From contig CAYOOT010000007.1 of NCBI GenBank assembly GCA_964405665.1, forward strand, positions 4,094-68,093: a DNA stretch of 64,000 nt, written 5' to 3'. Position 1 is the stretch's first letter, and the number at the start of each line of letters is the position of its first letter. This document shows, piece by piece, positions 53,280 to 62,613 of the stretch. Under the pieces are notes generated by a model. That model was not told the DNA's origin. It worked only from the letters and a program-made list of their open reading frames with translations, and ran no database searches. The position numbers and the translations under genes were made by a program. Origin of the DNA: CAYOOT01 sp964405665. GTDB taxonomy: Bacteria; Bdellovibrionota_C; UBA2361; SZUA-149; CAZDWZ01.

Positions 53280-53834
53280 TTACAGGCTGTTTATGCTGTT
53301 TTTAAGTTGTTTCAGTTCGTTTCTGTCTTGGGAATCAAATAATCCCCTGATATAGCTTTCTTTGTCGATAAGAATTACTTTTGTACTGTGATTATATCCT
53401 GCAGGATCAAGCCCTAAGCTTAATCCGCCCTCAGAAAGTTTTGTTATCTCTTCTATATCCCCGGTTAAAAATACCCAATTATTGAGATTTGCTGAGATTT
53501 TTTGCGCATATTCTTTTAATTTTTCCGGAGAATCGCGCTGGGGATCAATACTGACAGTGACAAAAAGCAAATCTTTTTTATTGATAAATTCCTTTTGTAA
53601 TCTTACTAATTCAGCTGTGAGAATAGGACAGGGACCTTCACAGGAAGTAAAAAAAAATGCAAATACTACGTTTTTTCCCAAAAGATTTGCTTCGGAAAAA
53701 GGCTGGTTTTCTTGAGAATTTAGCTTAAAAGCCGGGAATTTTGCAAGTTTTGGTAGCGCTGGAGGTGTTTTTCCCAAAAAAACTGCAATCGAAAAAAAAA
53801 CTAAAATAACAACAATTATTTTCCAATATTTCAC
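53280..53834 (-). CDS. SCO1/SenC family copper chaperone
   Basis: A 184-residue membrane-anchored thioredoxin-fold protein that helps build the CuA centre of cytochrome oxidase. Residues 5-22 are the anchor. The copper ligands are present: Cys65 and Cys69 in TSCEGPC and His149 in GYNHSTKV. It is the last gene of the cox operon, 2 bases after the subunit IV gene. It is the second SCO domain in the cluster; the other is fused to SURF1. Confidence 0.92.
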   Translation of the reverse strand: MKYWKIIVVILVFFSIAVFLGKTPPALPKLAKFPAFKLNSQENQPFSEANLLGKNVVFAFFFTSCEGPCPILTAELVRLQKEFINKKDLLFVTVSIDPQRDSPEKLKEYAQKISANLNNWVFLTGDIEEITKLSEGGLSLGLDPAGYNHSTKVILIDKESYIRGLFDSQDRNELKQLKNSINSL

Positions 53835-53836
53835 AA

Positions 53837-54289
53837 CTAATGTTCCGCAGTAGACTGCCCTTCTTCTGTATGAGTTGCACCATGATGAAGATCAGGGATC
53901 AGGACTTTGGGAGCCTGTGCTTCCAATAAAGAAGGATGAACTTGCTCTTTAGTCATCGCATCCATCACACAACTGCTAACTAGAATTGATAAAATAATTA
54001 AGGGATAAAATACATAAATGATAATTGTTTTCCCCTCAAACTTTAAATGCATAAAAAAGGTTGCAACAATTGCCGCTTTGATTGTCGCGATAATCACAGC
54101 AATCACTAAATTCAGATTACCAAAATCAAATCTAGAAACAACAACTGTTATAAATGTAAGAAATAATAATGTAACAAGTACCTTTTTCAAGACACTTAAT
54201 TGAAGAATGTGACCTAATCCTTCTTCAAAATCTTGGACCATTAAAGATCCATCCCCTAATCTTTTTGCATTTCCGTGAGTTTCTGACAT
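53837..54289 (-). CDS. Cytochrome c oxidase subunit IV (prokaryotic type)
   Basis: A 150-residue membrane protein. Three transmembrane helices lie at about 34-54, 62-84 and 90-112, with the FFMHLKFEGK motif of the bacterial subunit IV family between helices two and three. The tail is His-rich (LHHGATHTEEG). The ATG at 54289 with a strong TAGGAGGAGA upstream is preferred over the longer frame from 54358, which would overlap coxC. It follows coxC in the usual order. Confidence 0.88.
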   Translation of the reverse strand: MSETHGNAKRLGDGSLMVQDFEEGLGHILQLSVLKKVLVTLLFLTFITVVVSRFDFGNLNLVIAVIIATIKAAIVATFFMHLKFEGKTIIIYVFYPLIILSILVSSCVMDAMTKEQVHPSLLEAQAPKVLIPDLHHGATHTEEGQSTAEH

Positions 54290-54297
54290 TTCTCCTC

Positions 54298-54906
54298 CTA
54301 ACCAACGAGATAAAGTAAAGGGAATAAATAGATCCAAATTAAATCCACTAGGTGCCAATACAAGCCCCCAATTTCAACTGGGGTATAATATGTTTCTGAG
54401 AAACGATTATGTTTGGCTAGTCCCTTGAGCCACCAAAGAAGACCCATGCCGGCAACTACGTGGATTCCATGTAATCCGGTCATGCAAAAATATAAACCAA
54501 AATAAATGTTAGGTGGGGGGAATAATCCATGATCAACTTTTGCTTTATATTCGATAAATTTTACAACTAAGAAAATGCAAGCACAGATAAAAGTTGGCCA
54601 AATCCATTTGACAACTGCCTTGTTATCTCCATGTTGAGCAGAGTCAACTGCTCGAGCCATTGTATAAGAACTAAAAAGTAACACTACCGTATTTAATGCT
54701 CCTAATTTCCAATCCAGGGCTTTGGAACTGGCATGAAACATTTCAAAATATTGCCAACGGAAAACACTAAAAGCGGTAAAGAGCCCGCCAAAAAACAAAA
54801 CTTCCGTAGCTAAGAATAACCACATTCCAAATTTGGAAGCGTGATAAGCGGTTTCGGGCTCAACGTGATGAAAATGTCCGGGAGCTAAAGTTGTACTATG
54901 CGACAT
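54298..54906 (-). CDS. coxC: Cytochrome c oxidase subunit III
   Basis: A 202-residue subunit with five transmembrane helices. Typical motifs are KFGMWLFLATEVLFFGGLF (near 25), YFGLYFCMTGLHGIHVVAG (near 135) and GLYWHLVDLIWIYLFPLLY at the C-terminus. Five helices and this length are typical of caa3 and bo3-like forms. The start overlaps coxA by 11 bases. Confidence 0.96.
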   Translation of the reverse strand: MSHSTTLAPGHFHHVEPETAYHASKFGMWLFLATEVLFFGGLFTAFSVFRWQYFEMFHASSKALDWKLGALNTVVLLFSSYTMARAVDSAQHGDNKAVVKWIWPTFICACIFLVVKFIEYKAKVDHGLFPPPNIYFGLYFCMTGLHGIHVVAGMGLLWWLKGLAKHNRFSETYYTPVEIGGLYWHLVDLIWIYLFPLLYLVG

Positions 54907-56608
54907 GATGTCCTCCTTCTACAGAATGTTTTTTGTCCTTGTCGTGTTCATGTCCATGATAATCAGGACCATATCCTGGATTGTTCGGGTCGGTCATGGA
55001 AGTAATCATTCCATAGCCATAAGACCAATCAGTGACAATAGGAACTGTTTCAAAGTTATCATGTGGCGGTGGAGATTTTGTCTGCCATTCCAGAGATAAA
55101 GAATTCCAGGGATTTGCTGGAGCCTTTTTGCCCCATTTTGCTGAAATAAAAAAGTTAAGTAATACCAAGCTGTATCCAATACCATTGATAAAAGCAAAAA
55201 TGGTGGAGATTTGATGTAGTTTTGTGAATTCTGGAGGATAAGTAAAATATCTGCGCGGCATACCTTCCATTCCTAAAATAAATTGCGGAAGAAAAGTGCC
55301 ATTAAATCCGACAAAGAGTAGAAACCAAGCAATTTTAGCCATTTTTTCGTTATACATTTTCCCGAATATTTTTGGGAACCAAAAATGTAAACCGGCATAA
55401 AGACCAATTACCGCACCACCTTGAATCGTATAGTGAAAGTGGGCAACCACAAAGTATGTATCATGATAATGAGCATCAACAGCCAGAGTTGCCAAGTGAA
55501 TACCGGTAGTTCCGGCAATCAAGAAGAGGAAGACAAAACTAATGGCATAAAGCATCGGCGTACTAAAAGTAATACTTGCTTTATACATCGTAGAAAGCCA
55601 ATTAAATACTTTTACGGCAGTGGGAATTGCCACTAGAAATGTTAGCACCATGAAAAGATTTCTTGAGAAATTAGACATTCCGGCAACAAACATATGGTGA
55701 CCCCAGACAATAAAACTAATTAAGGCAATTCCTACGCTTGCTTTAACCATCGCATGGTAACCAAAGATTGGCTTACGACAGAATACAGGAATAATTTCAG
55801 AAACAATTCCCAAAGCGGGAAGAATCATAATGTAAACTACGGGATGAGAATAAAACCAAAAAAAGTGCTGAAACAAAACAGGATCTCCGGCAAGTTCTGG
55901 ATTAAAAATTCCCACCTTAAAAGAGTTTTCAACTATTAAAAGTAGCAAGGTAATTCCAATTACGGGAGTTGCCACAACTTGCAAAATAGAAGTTGCATAA
56001 AGTGTCCAAACAAAAAGTGGAACTCTTGTCCAAATCATGCCCGGTGCACGCATTTTATGAATCGTTACCAAGAAATTTAATCCAGTTAAGATTGAGGAAA
56101 AACCTAAAACAAATGCGGCAAAGGCAATCATCATTACAGCACCACTATTTTGAATGCTATAAGGAGCATAGAAAGTCCAACCGGTATCTATTCCCATCGG
56201 CAGAGCAATCAAACCACATACTGCTCCGGCAATATAGATCCAAAAACTAAATCTATTTAACTTCGGAAAGGCCACATCTTTTGCGCCGATCATCAAGGGC
56301 AGTAAAAAATTTCCTAATGTTGCCGGAATTCCAGGAACGATGAATAAAAAGATCATCGCAATTCCATGAAGAGTAAAAGCTTTATTATAAAGTCCTGCTG
56401 AACCTAAAAACCCCGGTTCTGGATGAAAAAGTTCCAGTCTTACAGATAAAGCAGCAAGACCGCCGATAACGAAAAAAGTAAGAATAGAGAATAAATACAA
56501 CAAGCCTAACCTTTTATGGTCAATGGTCATCCACCAGGACATAAATCCTTTTTCGCAATTGATGTAATTTAATTCCGTCCCATCTGCAGTTTCTGCATGA
56601 GCACTCAT
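54896..56608 (-). CDS. coxA: Cytochrome c oxidase subunit I, A2-type
   Basis: A 570-residue catalytic subunit of the proton-pumping heme-copper oxidase. About twelve helices are visible. The low-spin heme His is in KAFTLHGIAMIF; the CuB ligands are in FWFYSHPVVYIM (near 250) and GHHMFVAGM. The motif is YSHPVVY rather than WxxHPEVY: the Glu of A1 oxidases is missing and the Tyr-Ser pair typical of A2 (caa3) oxidases is present. The ATG at 56608 (GAGGAA 5 bases upstream) is preferred over one at 56647 that would lie inside coxB. Confidence 0.96.
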   Translation of the reverse strand: MSAHAETADGTELNYINCEKGFMSWWMTIDHKRLGLLYLFSILTFFVIGGLAALSVRLELFHPEPGFLGSAGLYNKAFTLHGIAMIFLFIVPGIPATLGNFLLPLMIGAKDVAFPKLNRFSFWIYIAGAVCGLIALPMGIDTGWTFYAPYSIQNSGAVMMIAFAAFVLGFSSILTGLNFLVTIHKMRAPGMIWTRVPLFVWTLYATSILQVVATPVIGITLLLLIVENSFKVGIFNPELAGDPVLFQHFFWFYSHPVVYIMILPALGIVSEIIPVFCRKPIFGYHAMVKASVGIALISFIVWGHHMFVAGMSNFSRNLFMVLTFLVAIPTAVKVFNWLSTMYKASITFSTPMLYAISFVFLFLIAGTTGIHLATLAVDAHYHDTYFVVAHFHYTIQGGAVIGLYAGLHFWFPKIFGKMYNEKMAKIAWFLLFVGFNGTFLPQFILGMEGMPRRYFTYPPEFTKLHQISTIFAFINGIGYSLVLLNFFISAKWGKKAPANPWNSLSLEWQTKSPPPHDNFETVPIVTDWSYGYGMITSMTDPNNPGYGPDYHGHEHDKDKKHSVEGGHHVA

Positions 56609-56621
56609 ATATTTCCTCGGT

Positions 56622-57563
56622 TTATTTAATAGACTTAATAAAGGCAATTAGCCCCGCAACTTCTTCGTCTTTCAGTTGTCCCTCAAACGATGGCATTAGA
56701 TTTGGCGCAAAACCCTGAACAATTTTCTTGTTGGAATAGAGAATTGATTCTCTGATGTAATTTTCATCAACTACAACTGAACTTCCATCGGCCATTTGTT
56801 CTGTTTTACCAAAAATTCCTTTGTAAGTTGGACCAATACCCTTATTTCCATCCAGAGAATGGCAGCTAACGCAAGCCTTAGCTTGATAAATCTTTTTGCC
56901 AAGTTCTTCGGGAGAAAGTTCTTCCGCCTTACGATCATTTACAAAATCCTCATACTCTGCCTGACTTACAACTTTCAATGTACCAGTCATTGCTGAGTGA
57001 TCTTGCCCACAATACTCGGCACAAAAGATATGAGAGTTGCCGATATGTGTTGGAGTAAACCACATGTAATGATAATCACTGGCAATAACATCTTCTTTTA
57101 CCCGCATGATCGGGAGAAAGAAACTGTGATTAACATCTTTTGATTTCATCACTAAGCGAATGGGCTGACCAACAGGAACAACAAGATCTTTGTCGGCAGT
57201 TTTTCCATTAGGATATTTGTAACTCCAGGCCCACTTCTGGCCGATAACACTGATTTCTAAGGCATTGGCCGGAGGATGACGCATTTCGTAATAAACTTTA
57301 TATCCATAGACACCAACAAAGATACAAACAAGAGTGGGGATTGTCGTCCAAACTATTTCCAATAAGTTGTTATGTGTAATGTATGCAGTTTTTTGATCTT
57401 CGGATTTTTTACGATATTTCCAGGCAAAAAATAGCATCACACCAGTAATCACAAAGGTGCAAAAAAATGCTGTCCAAGAAATAAAATTATTAATCCAGTC
57501 TACTTTAGACGCCCATTCAGCTCCTTGCTCTGGCATCCAGTCCAGGAAGTTGTATCCATTCAT
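56622..57563 (-). CDS. coxB: Cytochrome c oxidase subunit II with fused cytochrome c (caa3-type)
   Basis: A 313-residue subunit. Two transmembrane helices (about 28-49 and 68-90) precede the CuA domain with CAEYCGQDHSAM (near 183-194). Residues about 222-313 form a class I cytochrome c domain: heme attachment CVSCH (near 232) and axial Met in LMPSFEG. That makes this a caa3-type oxidase that can take electrons from cytochrome c through its own heme. The gene has no other cytochrome nearby. It precedes coxA by 13 bases. No clear signal peptide precedes helix one. Confidence 0.96.
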   Translation of the reverse strand: MNGYNFLDWMPEQGAEWASKVDWINNFISWTAFFCTFVITGVMLFFAWKYRKKSEDQKTAYITHNNLLEIVWTTIPTLVCIFVGVYGYKVYYEMRHPPANALEISVIGQKWAWSYKYPNGKTADKDLVVPVGQPIRLVMKSKDVNHSFFLPIMRVKEDVIASDYHYMWFTPTHIGNSHIFCAEYCGQDHSAMTGTLKVVSQAEYEDFVNDRKAEELSPEELGKKIYQAKACVSCHSLDGNKGIGPTYKGIFGKTEQMADGSSVVVDENYIRESILYSNKKIVQGFAPNLMPSFEGQLKDEEVAGLIAFIKSIK

Positions 57564-57663
57564 CTTTAAAAAATCCTTAGTAAATTCATCAAGCGTTTGT
57601 TCAGTAAAGCTACTAATGCTTTCTAAATAAAAATAAGTAACTTAGCTATACTTTTTCCACAAC

Positions 57664-57763
57664 NNNNNNNNNNNNNNNNNNNNNNNNNNNNNNNNNNNNN
57701 NNNNNNNNNNNNNNNNNNNNNNNNNNNNNNNNNNNNNNNNNNNNNNNNNNNNNNNNNNNNNNN
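57664..57763. other. Assembly gap (100 N) at the 3' end of the SURF1-SCO gene
   Basis: Exactly 100 N. The SCO domain upstream lacks about 70 residues, including the conserved His, and the sequence after the gap (57646-57663) shows VVEKV and a stop in the same frame if the gap is taken as 100 bases. The true length is unknown; further small genes could be hidden. Confidence 0.9.
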
Positions 57764-59019
57764 TTAAAATACTCAAATCCGAGTTGATCCATGATTGTTT
57801 TAATGTTCTCAGCACTTCCCGTTAGAAATTCTGCCCCTTTCTTTTCTTCTTCCGGAATTTTAAGCTCAGGATAAAATTTTTCTGTCTTCTTTTTTGCGCT
57901 ATCCGGAGTTTCATCCGGATTGATTGTGATTGCCAGAAGTTTGTAGTCTTTATTTAATTTTAAATCTAATTGATTCATAACTTTGCTTAAACCTTCCAAG
58001 GTCAGAGAACAAAGTCGCGGACAATTATAATAGACTGGCGCAATAATTGTTGGCCGATTACTTAACATAAAATCAGCAAGTTTTTTTACTTCCCAATTCT
58101 GTGAGCGAAATTCTAAAGATAGATCAAGTTGTCTTTCTAGATTTTGGCGAATTGAAGCATTCTCTTCCACTTTTTCTGGGTGAGTTGTAGCAAAACAATT
58201 TTGCGATAAAAGTAAAAAAATAAAAAAATGCAAAGTTGTTTGAAAATGGCGTTTGCCTTTAAAACAGATCACTAAAAAACTGATGATTTGTGTTAAAATA
58301 GCTAAAAAGATCCATTCAAAAGTATAGCCAAAATGCGTACTCGGTGGAACTTCTAAGCTAATTGCTTCTTTGGGAAAATCTTGGGAACCACTTAGTTCTT
58401 GTAGATAAATCGAGTTAATTACTGGATAAGGAAGTTGTTTTGCCATCTGATCGATTTCTGCATAATCCCAAATTGTGGAAAAAGGCAAATCTCCTCCTAC
58501 TTCAGGATTCTTGGGTCCTAAGGAACTATTAATTTTTATACTTTTTTTGAGCACTCCATTTAAATTTGCTTTAGGATCTTTGTTGTATTTCATCCATGAT
58601 TGCGGATTGCGATCACTAAAGGGAATAAAACCTCTGCTGATAATTATATAATTATCAGAATCTGCAATTTTAAAAGGGGCGAGTAAATGATGCCCAGGAC
58701 CGCTAACATCTTTTCGATTGGTCACAATTACTTGTTTGGAAAAATCGAATTCCCCGGTGACATTAACTTTTTTATTTAAAAATTTTTCAATTAATTTTTC
58801 TTGCTCTTCTGGAGAAAGATTTTTATTGCTAAACTCTGCCAGGGGAAAATCAAGAGCTTCGTTATTTTTATTTGATTTATAAGTTTCCAATAAAGCAGTT
58901 TTTTCTTTATAGCGTTCCCATTGCCAAAAAGAAGCACGAAGCATAAGAAGGGATAGAATTATTGAAGTAATTGTTATAGTAAAAGAGAATCTATAATATT
59001 TTAAGAGAGATTTAATCAT
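57764..59019 (-). CDS. SURF1-SCO1 fusion protein, 3' end lost in assembly gap
   Basis: One continuous frame of 418 visible residues joins two cytochrome oxidase assembly factors. Residues 1-252 are SURF1: helix one (about 12-30), FWQWERYKEK, GPGHHLLAPFKI, IISRGFIP, and the closing HFGYTFEWIFLAIL with helix two (about 233-252). A basic loop KGKRH and a third helix (258-276) lead to a SCO domain with TIIAPVYYNCPRLC (Cys333, Cys337). Topology is consistent: both domains would be periplasmic. No internal start with a Shine-Dalgarno was seen. Two T7 runs in the join could hide an indel. It is the first visible gene of the cox operon. Confidence 0.85.
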
Positions 59020-59048
59020 ATTTATTATTATCCCAGGTGCTTTATACT

Positions 59049-60206
59049 ATGAGTCAAGAAGTAAGCAACATTCCATTGTTGGATTTAAAAGAACAGTATT
59101 TGAAAATCAAAGATGAAATTGATGCGGCTATCAAGAGAGTCGTAGAATCTCAGGGATTTATTTTAGGTCCGGAAGTCGAGAATTTTGAGAAAGAAATAGC
59201 AAATTATATCGGTGCCAAATTTGCAATCGGAGTTTCTTCGGGAACAGATGCTCTTTTATTGAGCATGATGGCCTTGGGGATAGGTCAGGGAGACGAAGTA
59301 CTGACCACTCCTTATACTTTTTTTGCCACTGCCGGAAGTATTTCTCGCTTAGGGGCAAAACCTGTTTTTGTCGATATCGATCCTGTTAGTTACAACATCG
59401 ATCCTCAGCAAATTGAAAGTAATATCACCTCTAAAACAAAAGCCATCATGCCGGTACATTTATTTGGTCAAGCGGCAGAAATGTCTTTAATTTCTGCGAT
59501 TGCCAAAGCCCATAATTTAAAGATCGTTGAAGACGCAGCTCAGGCAATTGGTGCAAAATATAAAGATCAACAAGCGGGAGTCTTAGGTGATTTAGGCTGC
59601 TTTAGCTTTTTTCCTTCAAAAAATTTAGGTGGTTTTGGTGATAGCGGACTGATTACTACTGAAAATTATGTTCTTGCTGAAAGAGTTAAAAAATTAAGAG
59701 TTCATGGCGGAGAAAGAAGATATTACCACGAAGAGGTGGGAGGCAATTTTAGAATTGATGCTCTTCAAGCGGCAGTTCTTCGGGTCAAACTAAAACATTT
59801 GGATAGTTGGTCAGAAGCTAGAAGAAAAAATGCCAGTCATTATTCTGAATTATTTTGTGCTGCGGAACTTAGTCTTCCTAAAAATTTAATAATCAGCAAG
59901 GAACATCCAATTGTCCTACCGCAGCAGCTTGCTCAGCGTTATCACGTATTTAATCAATTTGTGGTGCGGGCTCAAAAAAGAGATGAGTTAATGGAATTTT
60001 TATATAAAAATGGAGTAACTACGGCTGTTTATTATCCTTTGCCTTTGCATCTTCAGGGTTGTTTTTCGCATCTAGGATATAGTGAAGGGGATTTCCCTCA
60101 GAGCGAGGAATTGGCCAAGCAGAGTTTGGCTTTACCGATTTATCCTGAAATGAAAAATAAGCAAATTGAGCGTGTCGTTCAATTAGTAAAAGAATTCTAT
60201 GCATAA
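59049..60206 (+). CDS. DegT/DnrJ/EryC1 family sugar aminotransferase
   Basis: A 385-residue PLP-dependent enzyme that aminates a nucleotide-linked keto sugar. The opening IPLLDLKEQYLKIKDEI is typical. SSGTDALLLSMMALGIG binds the phosphate of PLP, VEDAAQAIGAKY holds the PLP-binding Asp, and Lys about 190 in FFPSKNLGGFG forms the Schiff base. Closest in layout to WbpE-like enzymes. The ATG at 59049 is chosen over a GTG at 59037. It overlaps the next gene by 8 bases. Confidence 0.92.
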   Translation: MSQEVSNIPLLDLKEQYLKIKDEIDAAIKRVVESQGFILGPEVENFEKEIANYIGAKFAIGVSSGTDALLLSMMALGIGQGDEVLTTPYTFFATAGSISRLGAKPVFVDIDPVSYNIDPQQIESNITSKTKAIMPVHLFGQAAEMSLISAIAKAHNLKIVEDAAQAIGAKYKDQQAGVLGDLGCFSFFPSKNLGGFGDSGLITTENYVLAERVKKLRVHGGERRYYHEEVGGNFRIDALQAAVLRVKLKHLDSWSEARRKNASHYSELFCAAELSLPKNLIISKEHPIVLPQQLAQRYHVFNQFVVRAQKRDELMEFLYKNGVTTAVYYPLPLHLQGCFSHLGYSEGDFPQSEELAKQSLALPIYPEMKNKQIERVVQLVKEFYA

Positions 60207-61488
60207 TGCAGATCGCAGAGTTGCTGTTGTTGGACTTGGTTATGTGGGTTTACCGGTAGCCATCGCCTTTGCAAAAAAATTTTCTGGGATAATTGGTTTT
60301 GACATCAAAGAAAAACGAATCGCAGAATTAAAAAATTTTCAAGATAAAACCAATGAGGTTTCCGCTGAAGAATTAAAAAAATCCCAAATACATTTTACTG
60401 CGAATCGGCAAGATTTAAAAGCAGCTGACTTTTTTATTGTTGCCGTGCCCACACCGATTGATCAAGATAAAAGACCGGATCTATCAGCTCTCATTTCTGC
60501 CTGCGAAATTGTGGCCCAATGTTTGAAAAAAGGAGATATTGTTGTTTTTGAATCGACGGTATATCCCGGCGTGACGGAAGAAATTTGTGGAAAAATACTG
60601 GCCAATGGTTCTGGCCTCAAACAAAGCAGCGATTTTAAGCTGGGATATTCACCGGAGAGAATTAATCCCGGAGATAAAGAACACACTTTAGAAAAAATTA
60701 TTAAAGTAGTTTCGGGAGAAGATGCAGAGACTTTGGAAATAATTTCTCAAGTTTACGGGAAAGTGGTAACTGCAGGAATTTTTAAGGCCAGTTCAATTAA
60801 AGTTGCCGAAGCGGCAAAAGCTATTGAGAATACTCAAAGGGATTTAAATATCGCTTTAATGAATGAACTTTCTATTATTTTCGATCGAATTGGAATTTCC
60901 ACAAAAGATGTGCTGGACGCAGCAGCAACTAAATGGAATTTTTTGCGCTTTAATCCGGGTCTCGTTGGTGGACATTGTATTGGAGTAGATCCTTATTATT
61001 TAACGACTAAAGCCGAACAACTTGGTTATCAACCACAAGTGATTCTTGCCGGGAGAAGAATCAACGACAATATGGGAACCTATATTGCCAATCGCACACT
61101 TAAACTAATGGCCAACGCCGGCACGGTGATGAAAAATGCCAAAGTTGGAATTTTGGGAATTACTTTTAAAGAAAATATTAATGATATTAGAAACAGTCGG
61201 GTGCCGGATATTGCCGCTGAATTGAAAGAATATGGAGTGCATGTATTGGTGCATGATCCTTTGGCTAATTCTCAAGAAGTAAAAGAAGAATATGGATTTG
61301 ATTTGGTTAGTACAGAGTCATTAAAAGATTTGGATGCATTGATTATGGCTGTATCCCATCAAGAATTTATGAAAAAAAAATTAGCGCAATACATCAAGAT
61401 GTTAAAGCCTAAAGGTGTTTTTGTTGATATTAAATCGGTGTTTGATCCCCAAGAAGTTCCGGAAGGATATTTGTATTGGCGGTTATAG
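60199..61488 (+). CDS. Nucleotide-sugar 6-dehydrogenase (WbpO/TviB type)
   Basis: A 429-residue NAD-dependent dehydrogenase that oxidises a UDP-N-acetylhexosamine to the uronic acid. The Rossmann motif GLGYVGLP is at residues 10-17. The central AAKAIENTQRDLNIALMNE helix is conserved and the catalytic Cys lies in GGHCIGVDPYY near residue 260. The C-terminal domain has LGITFKENINDIRNSR. It resembles TviB/WbpO more than Ugd. Coupled to the aminotransferase gene and followed by an epimerase gene. Confidence 0.92.
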   Translation: MHNADRRVAVVGLGYVGLPVAIAFAKKFSGIIGFDIKEKRIAELKNFQDKTNEVSAEELKKSQIHFTANRQDLKAADFFIVAVPTPIDQDKRPDLSALISACEIVAQCLKKGDIVVFESTVYPGVTEEICGKILANGSGLKQSSDFKLGYSPERINPGDKEHTLEKIIKVVSGEDAETLEIISQVYGKVVTAGIFKASSIKVAEAAKAIENTQRDLNIALMNELSIIFDRIGISTKDVLDAAATKWNFLRFNPGLVGGHCIGVDPYYLTTKAEQLGYQPQVILAGRRINDNMGTYIANRTLKLMANAGTVMKNAKVGILGITFKENINDIRNSRVPDIAAELKEYGVHVLVHDPLANSQEVKEEYGFDLVSTESLKDLDALIMAVSHQEFMKKKLAQYIKMLKPKGVFVDIKSVFDPQEVPEGYLYWRL

Positions 61489-61496
61489 TAAAGGTT

Positions 61497-61575
61497 CAGA
61501 GATCGGAATTCTGATTTCCGAAATCCGATCTCAGATTTCGGAAATCTGAGATCGGTAATCTGAAATCTGATTAAA
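61497..61575. repeat. GATTTCAGAAATC-type palindromic element
   Basis: The core 61525-61555 is a near-perfect palindrome with 15-base arms (CCGATCTCAGATTTC and its complement). The flanks repeat the words GATCGGAATTCTGATTTC and GGTAATCTGAAATCTGATT. Same words border the assembly gap at 15752-15851. It lies between the dehydrogenase and epimerase genes. Confidence 0.8.
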
Positions 61576-61584
61576 GTGTGTAGG

Positions 61585-62613
61585 ATGAATAAAATTTCAG
61601 AAATAAAAGAAAGATTAGCTAAAGAACAACACCGCTGGTTAATCACCGGTGTTGCCGGATTTATCGGCTCGCATTTGTTGGAACAATTATTACTTCTTGG
61701 CCAAGAAGTAATCGGCCTGGATAATCTTTCAACAGGCAAACAGGAAAATCTGGATTTGGTAAAAGATGCTGTCGGTAAAGATCATTGGAAAAAATTTCAT
61801 TTTATCTATGGAGACATTTGTTCCCCAGAAGTTTGTAAAAGAGCGGTTACCGGAGTGGATTATCTTTTACATCAAGCAGCTTTAGGTTCTGTGCCTCGTT
61901 CGATTGTTAATCCGCGTGACACAACAAAAGTCAATGTCGATGGTTTTAACGAAATAATATTGGCGGCCAAAGAAGCTGGGGTAAAAAGAATTGCTTATGC
62001 CTCTTCCAGTTCTGTTTATGGCAATTTGGAAACTCCTTTACGGAAGGAAGAAGAGTTAGGGAAAGTTTTATCTCCTTATGCCGCTTCTAAAAGAGCAAAC
62101 GAAATTTATGCGGAAGCTTTTACTGCTGCTTATGGTTTGGAAATAATCGGCCTGAGATATTTTAATGTTTTTGGGCCCAGACAAAACCCGGAAGGTGAAT
62201 ATGCGGCTGTAATTCCTAAATGGTTAAAACTTTTATCCGATGGCAAAGAAGCAACAATTTTTGGGGATGGAAAAACAAGCAGAGATTTTTGTTTTGTGGA
62301 CAATGTAGTCAATGCCAATTTACTGGCGGTGTTTACTGCGGCCGAAAATTGTAATCAAGCTTATAATGTTGCCGTAGGAGAAACTACTACGCTAAATGAA
62401 TTATTTGAGATTATTCTTAAGAACTTAAAAAATTCTTCTTTAAAAAAAGAACTAAAAGACAAAGCCCATTATGCTGATTTCAGAGTAGGGGATGTAAAAA
62501 GTTCATTAGCTGATATTTCTAAAATAAAAAAGCATTTGGGATATGCTCCGGCAATCAATGTCCAAGATGGTTTAAAAAATGTTGTTCAGGATTTTGTTAA
62601 TAAGCACTGTTAG
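61585..62613 (+). CDS. UDP-N-acetylglucosamine 4-epimerase-like SDR enzyme (WbpP/TviC type)
   Basis: A 342-residue extended short-chain dehydrogenase. RWLITGVAGFIGSHLLE holds the NAD-binding GxxGxxG (about 20-28). The catalytic Ser is in YASSSSVYG and Tyr-Lys in SPYAASKRANEIYA near 162. Sequence matches the WbpP/TviC group, which interconverts UDP-GlcNAc and UDP-GalNAc or their acids. ATG at 61585 is preferred to a GTG at 61576. Its stop overlaps the convergent gene by 4 bases. With the two genes before it, it could supply an amino or uronic sugar for surface polysaccharide. Confidence 0.92.
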   Translation: MNKISEIKERLAKEQHRWLITGVAGFIGSHLLEQLLLLGQEVIGLDNLSTGKQENLDLVKDAVGKDHWKKFHFIYGDICSPEVCKRAVTGVDYLLHQAALGSVPRSIVNPRDTTKVNVDGFNEIILAAKEAGVKRIAYASSSSVYGNLETPLRKEEELGKVLSPYAASKRANEIYAEAFTAAYGLEIIGLRYFNVFGPRQNPEGEYAAVIPKWLKLLSDGKEATIFGDGKTSRDFCFVDNVVNANLLAVFTAAENCNQAYNVAVGETTTLNELFEIILKNLKNSSLKKELKDKAHYADFRVGDVKSSLADISKIKKHLGYAPAINVQDGLKNVVQDFVNKHC

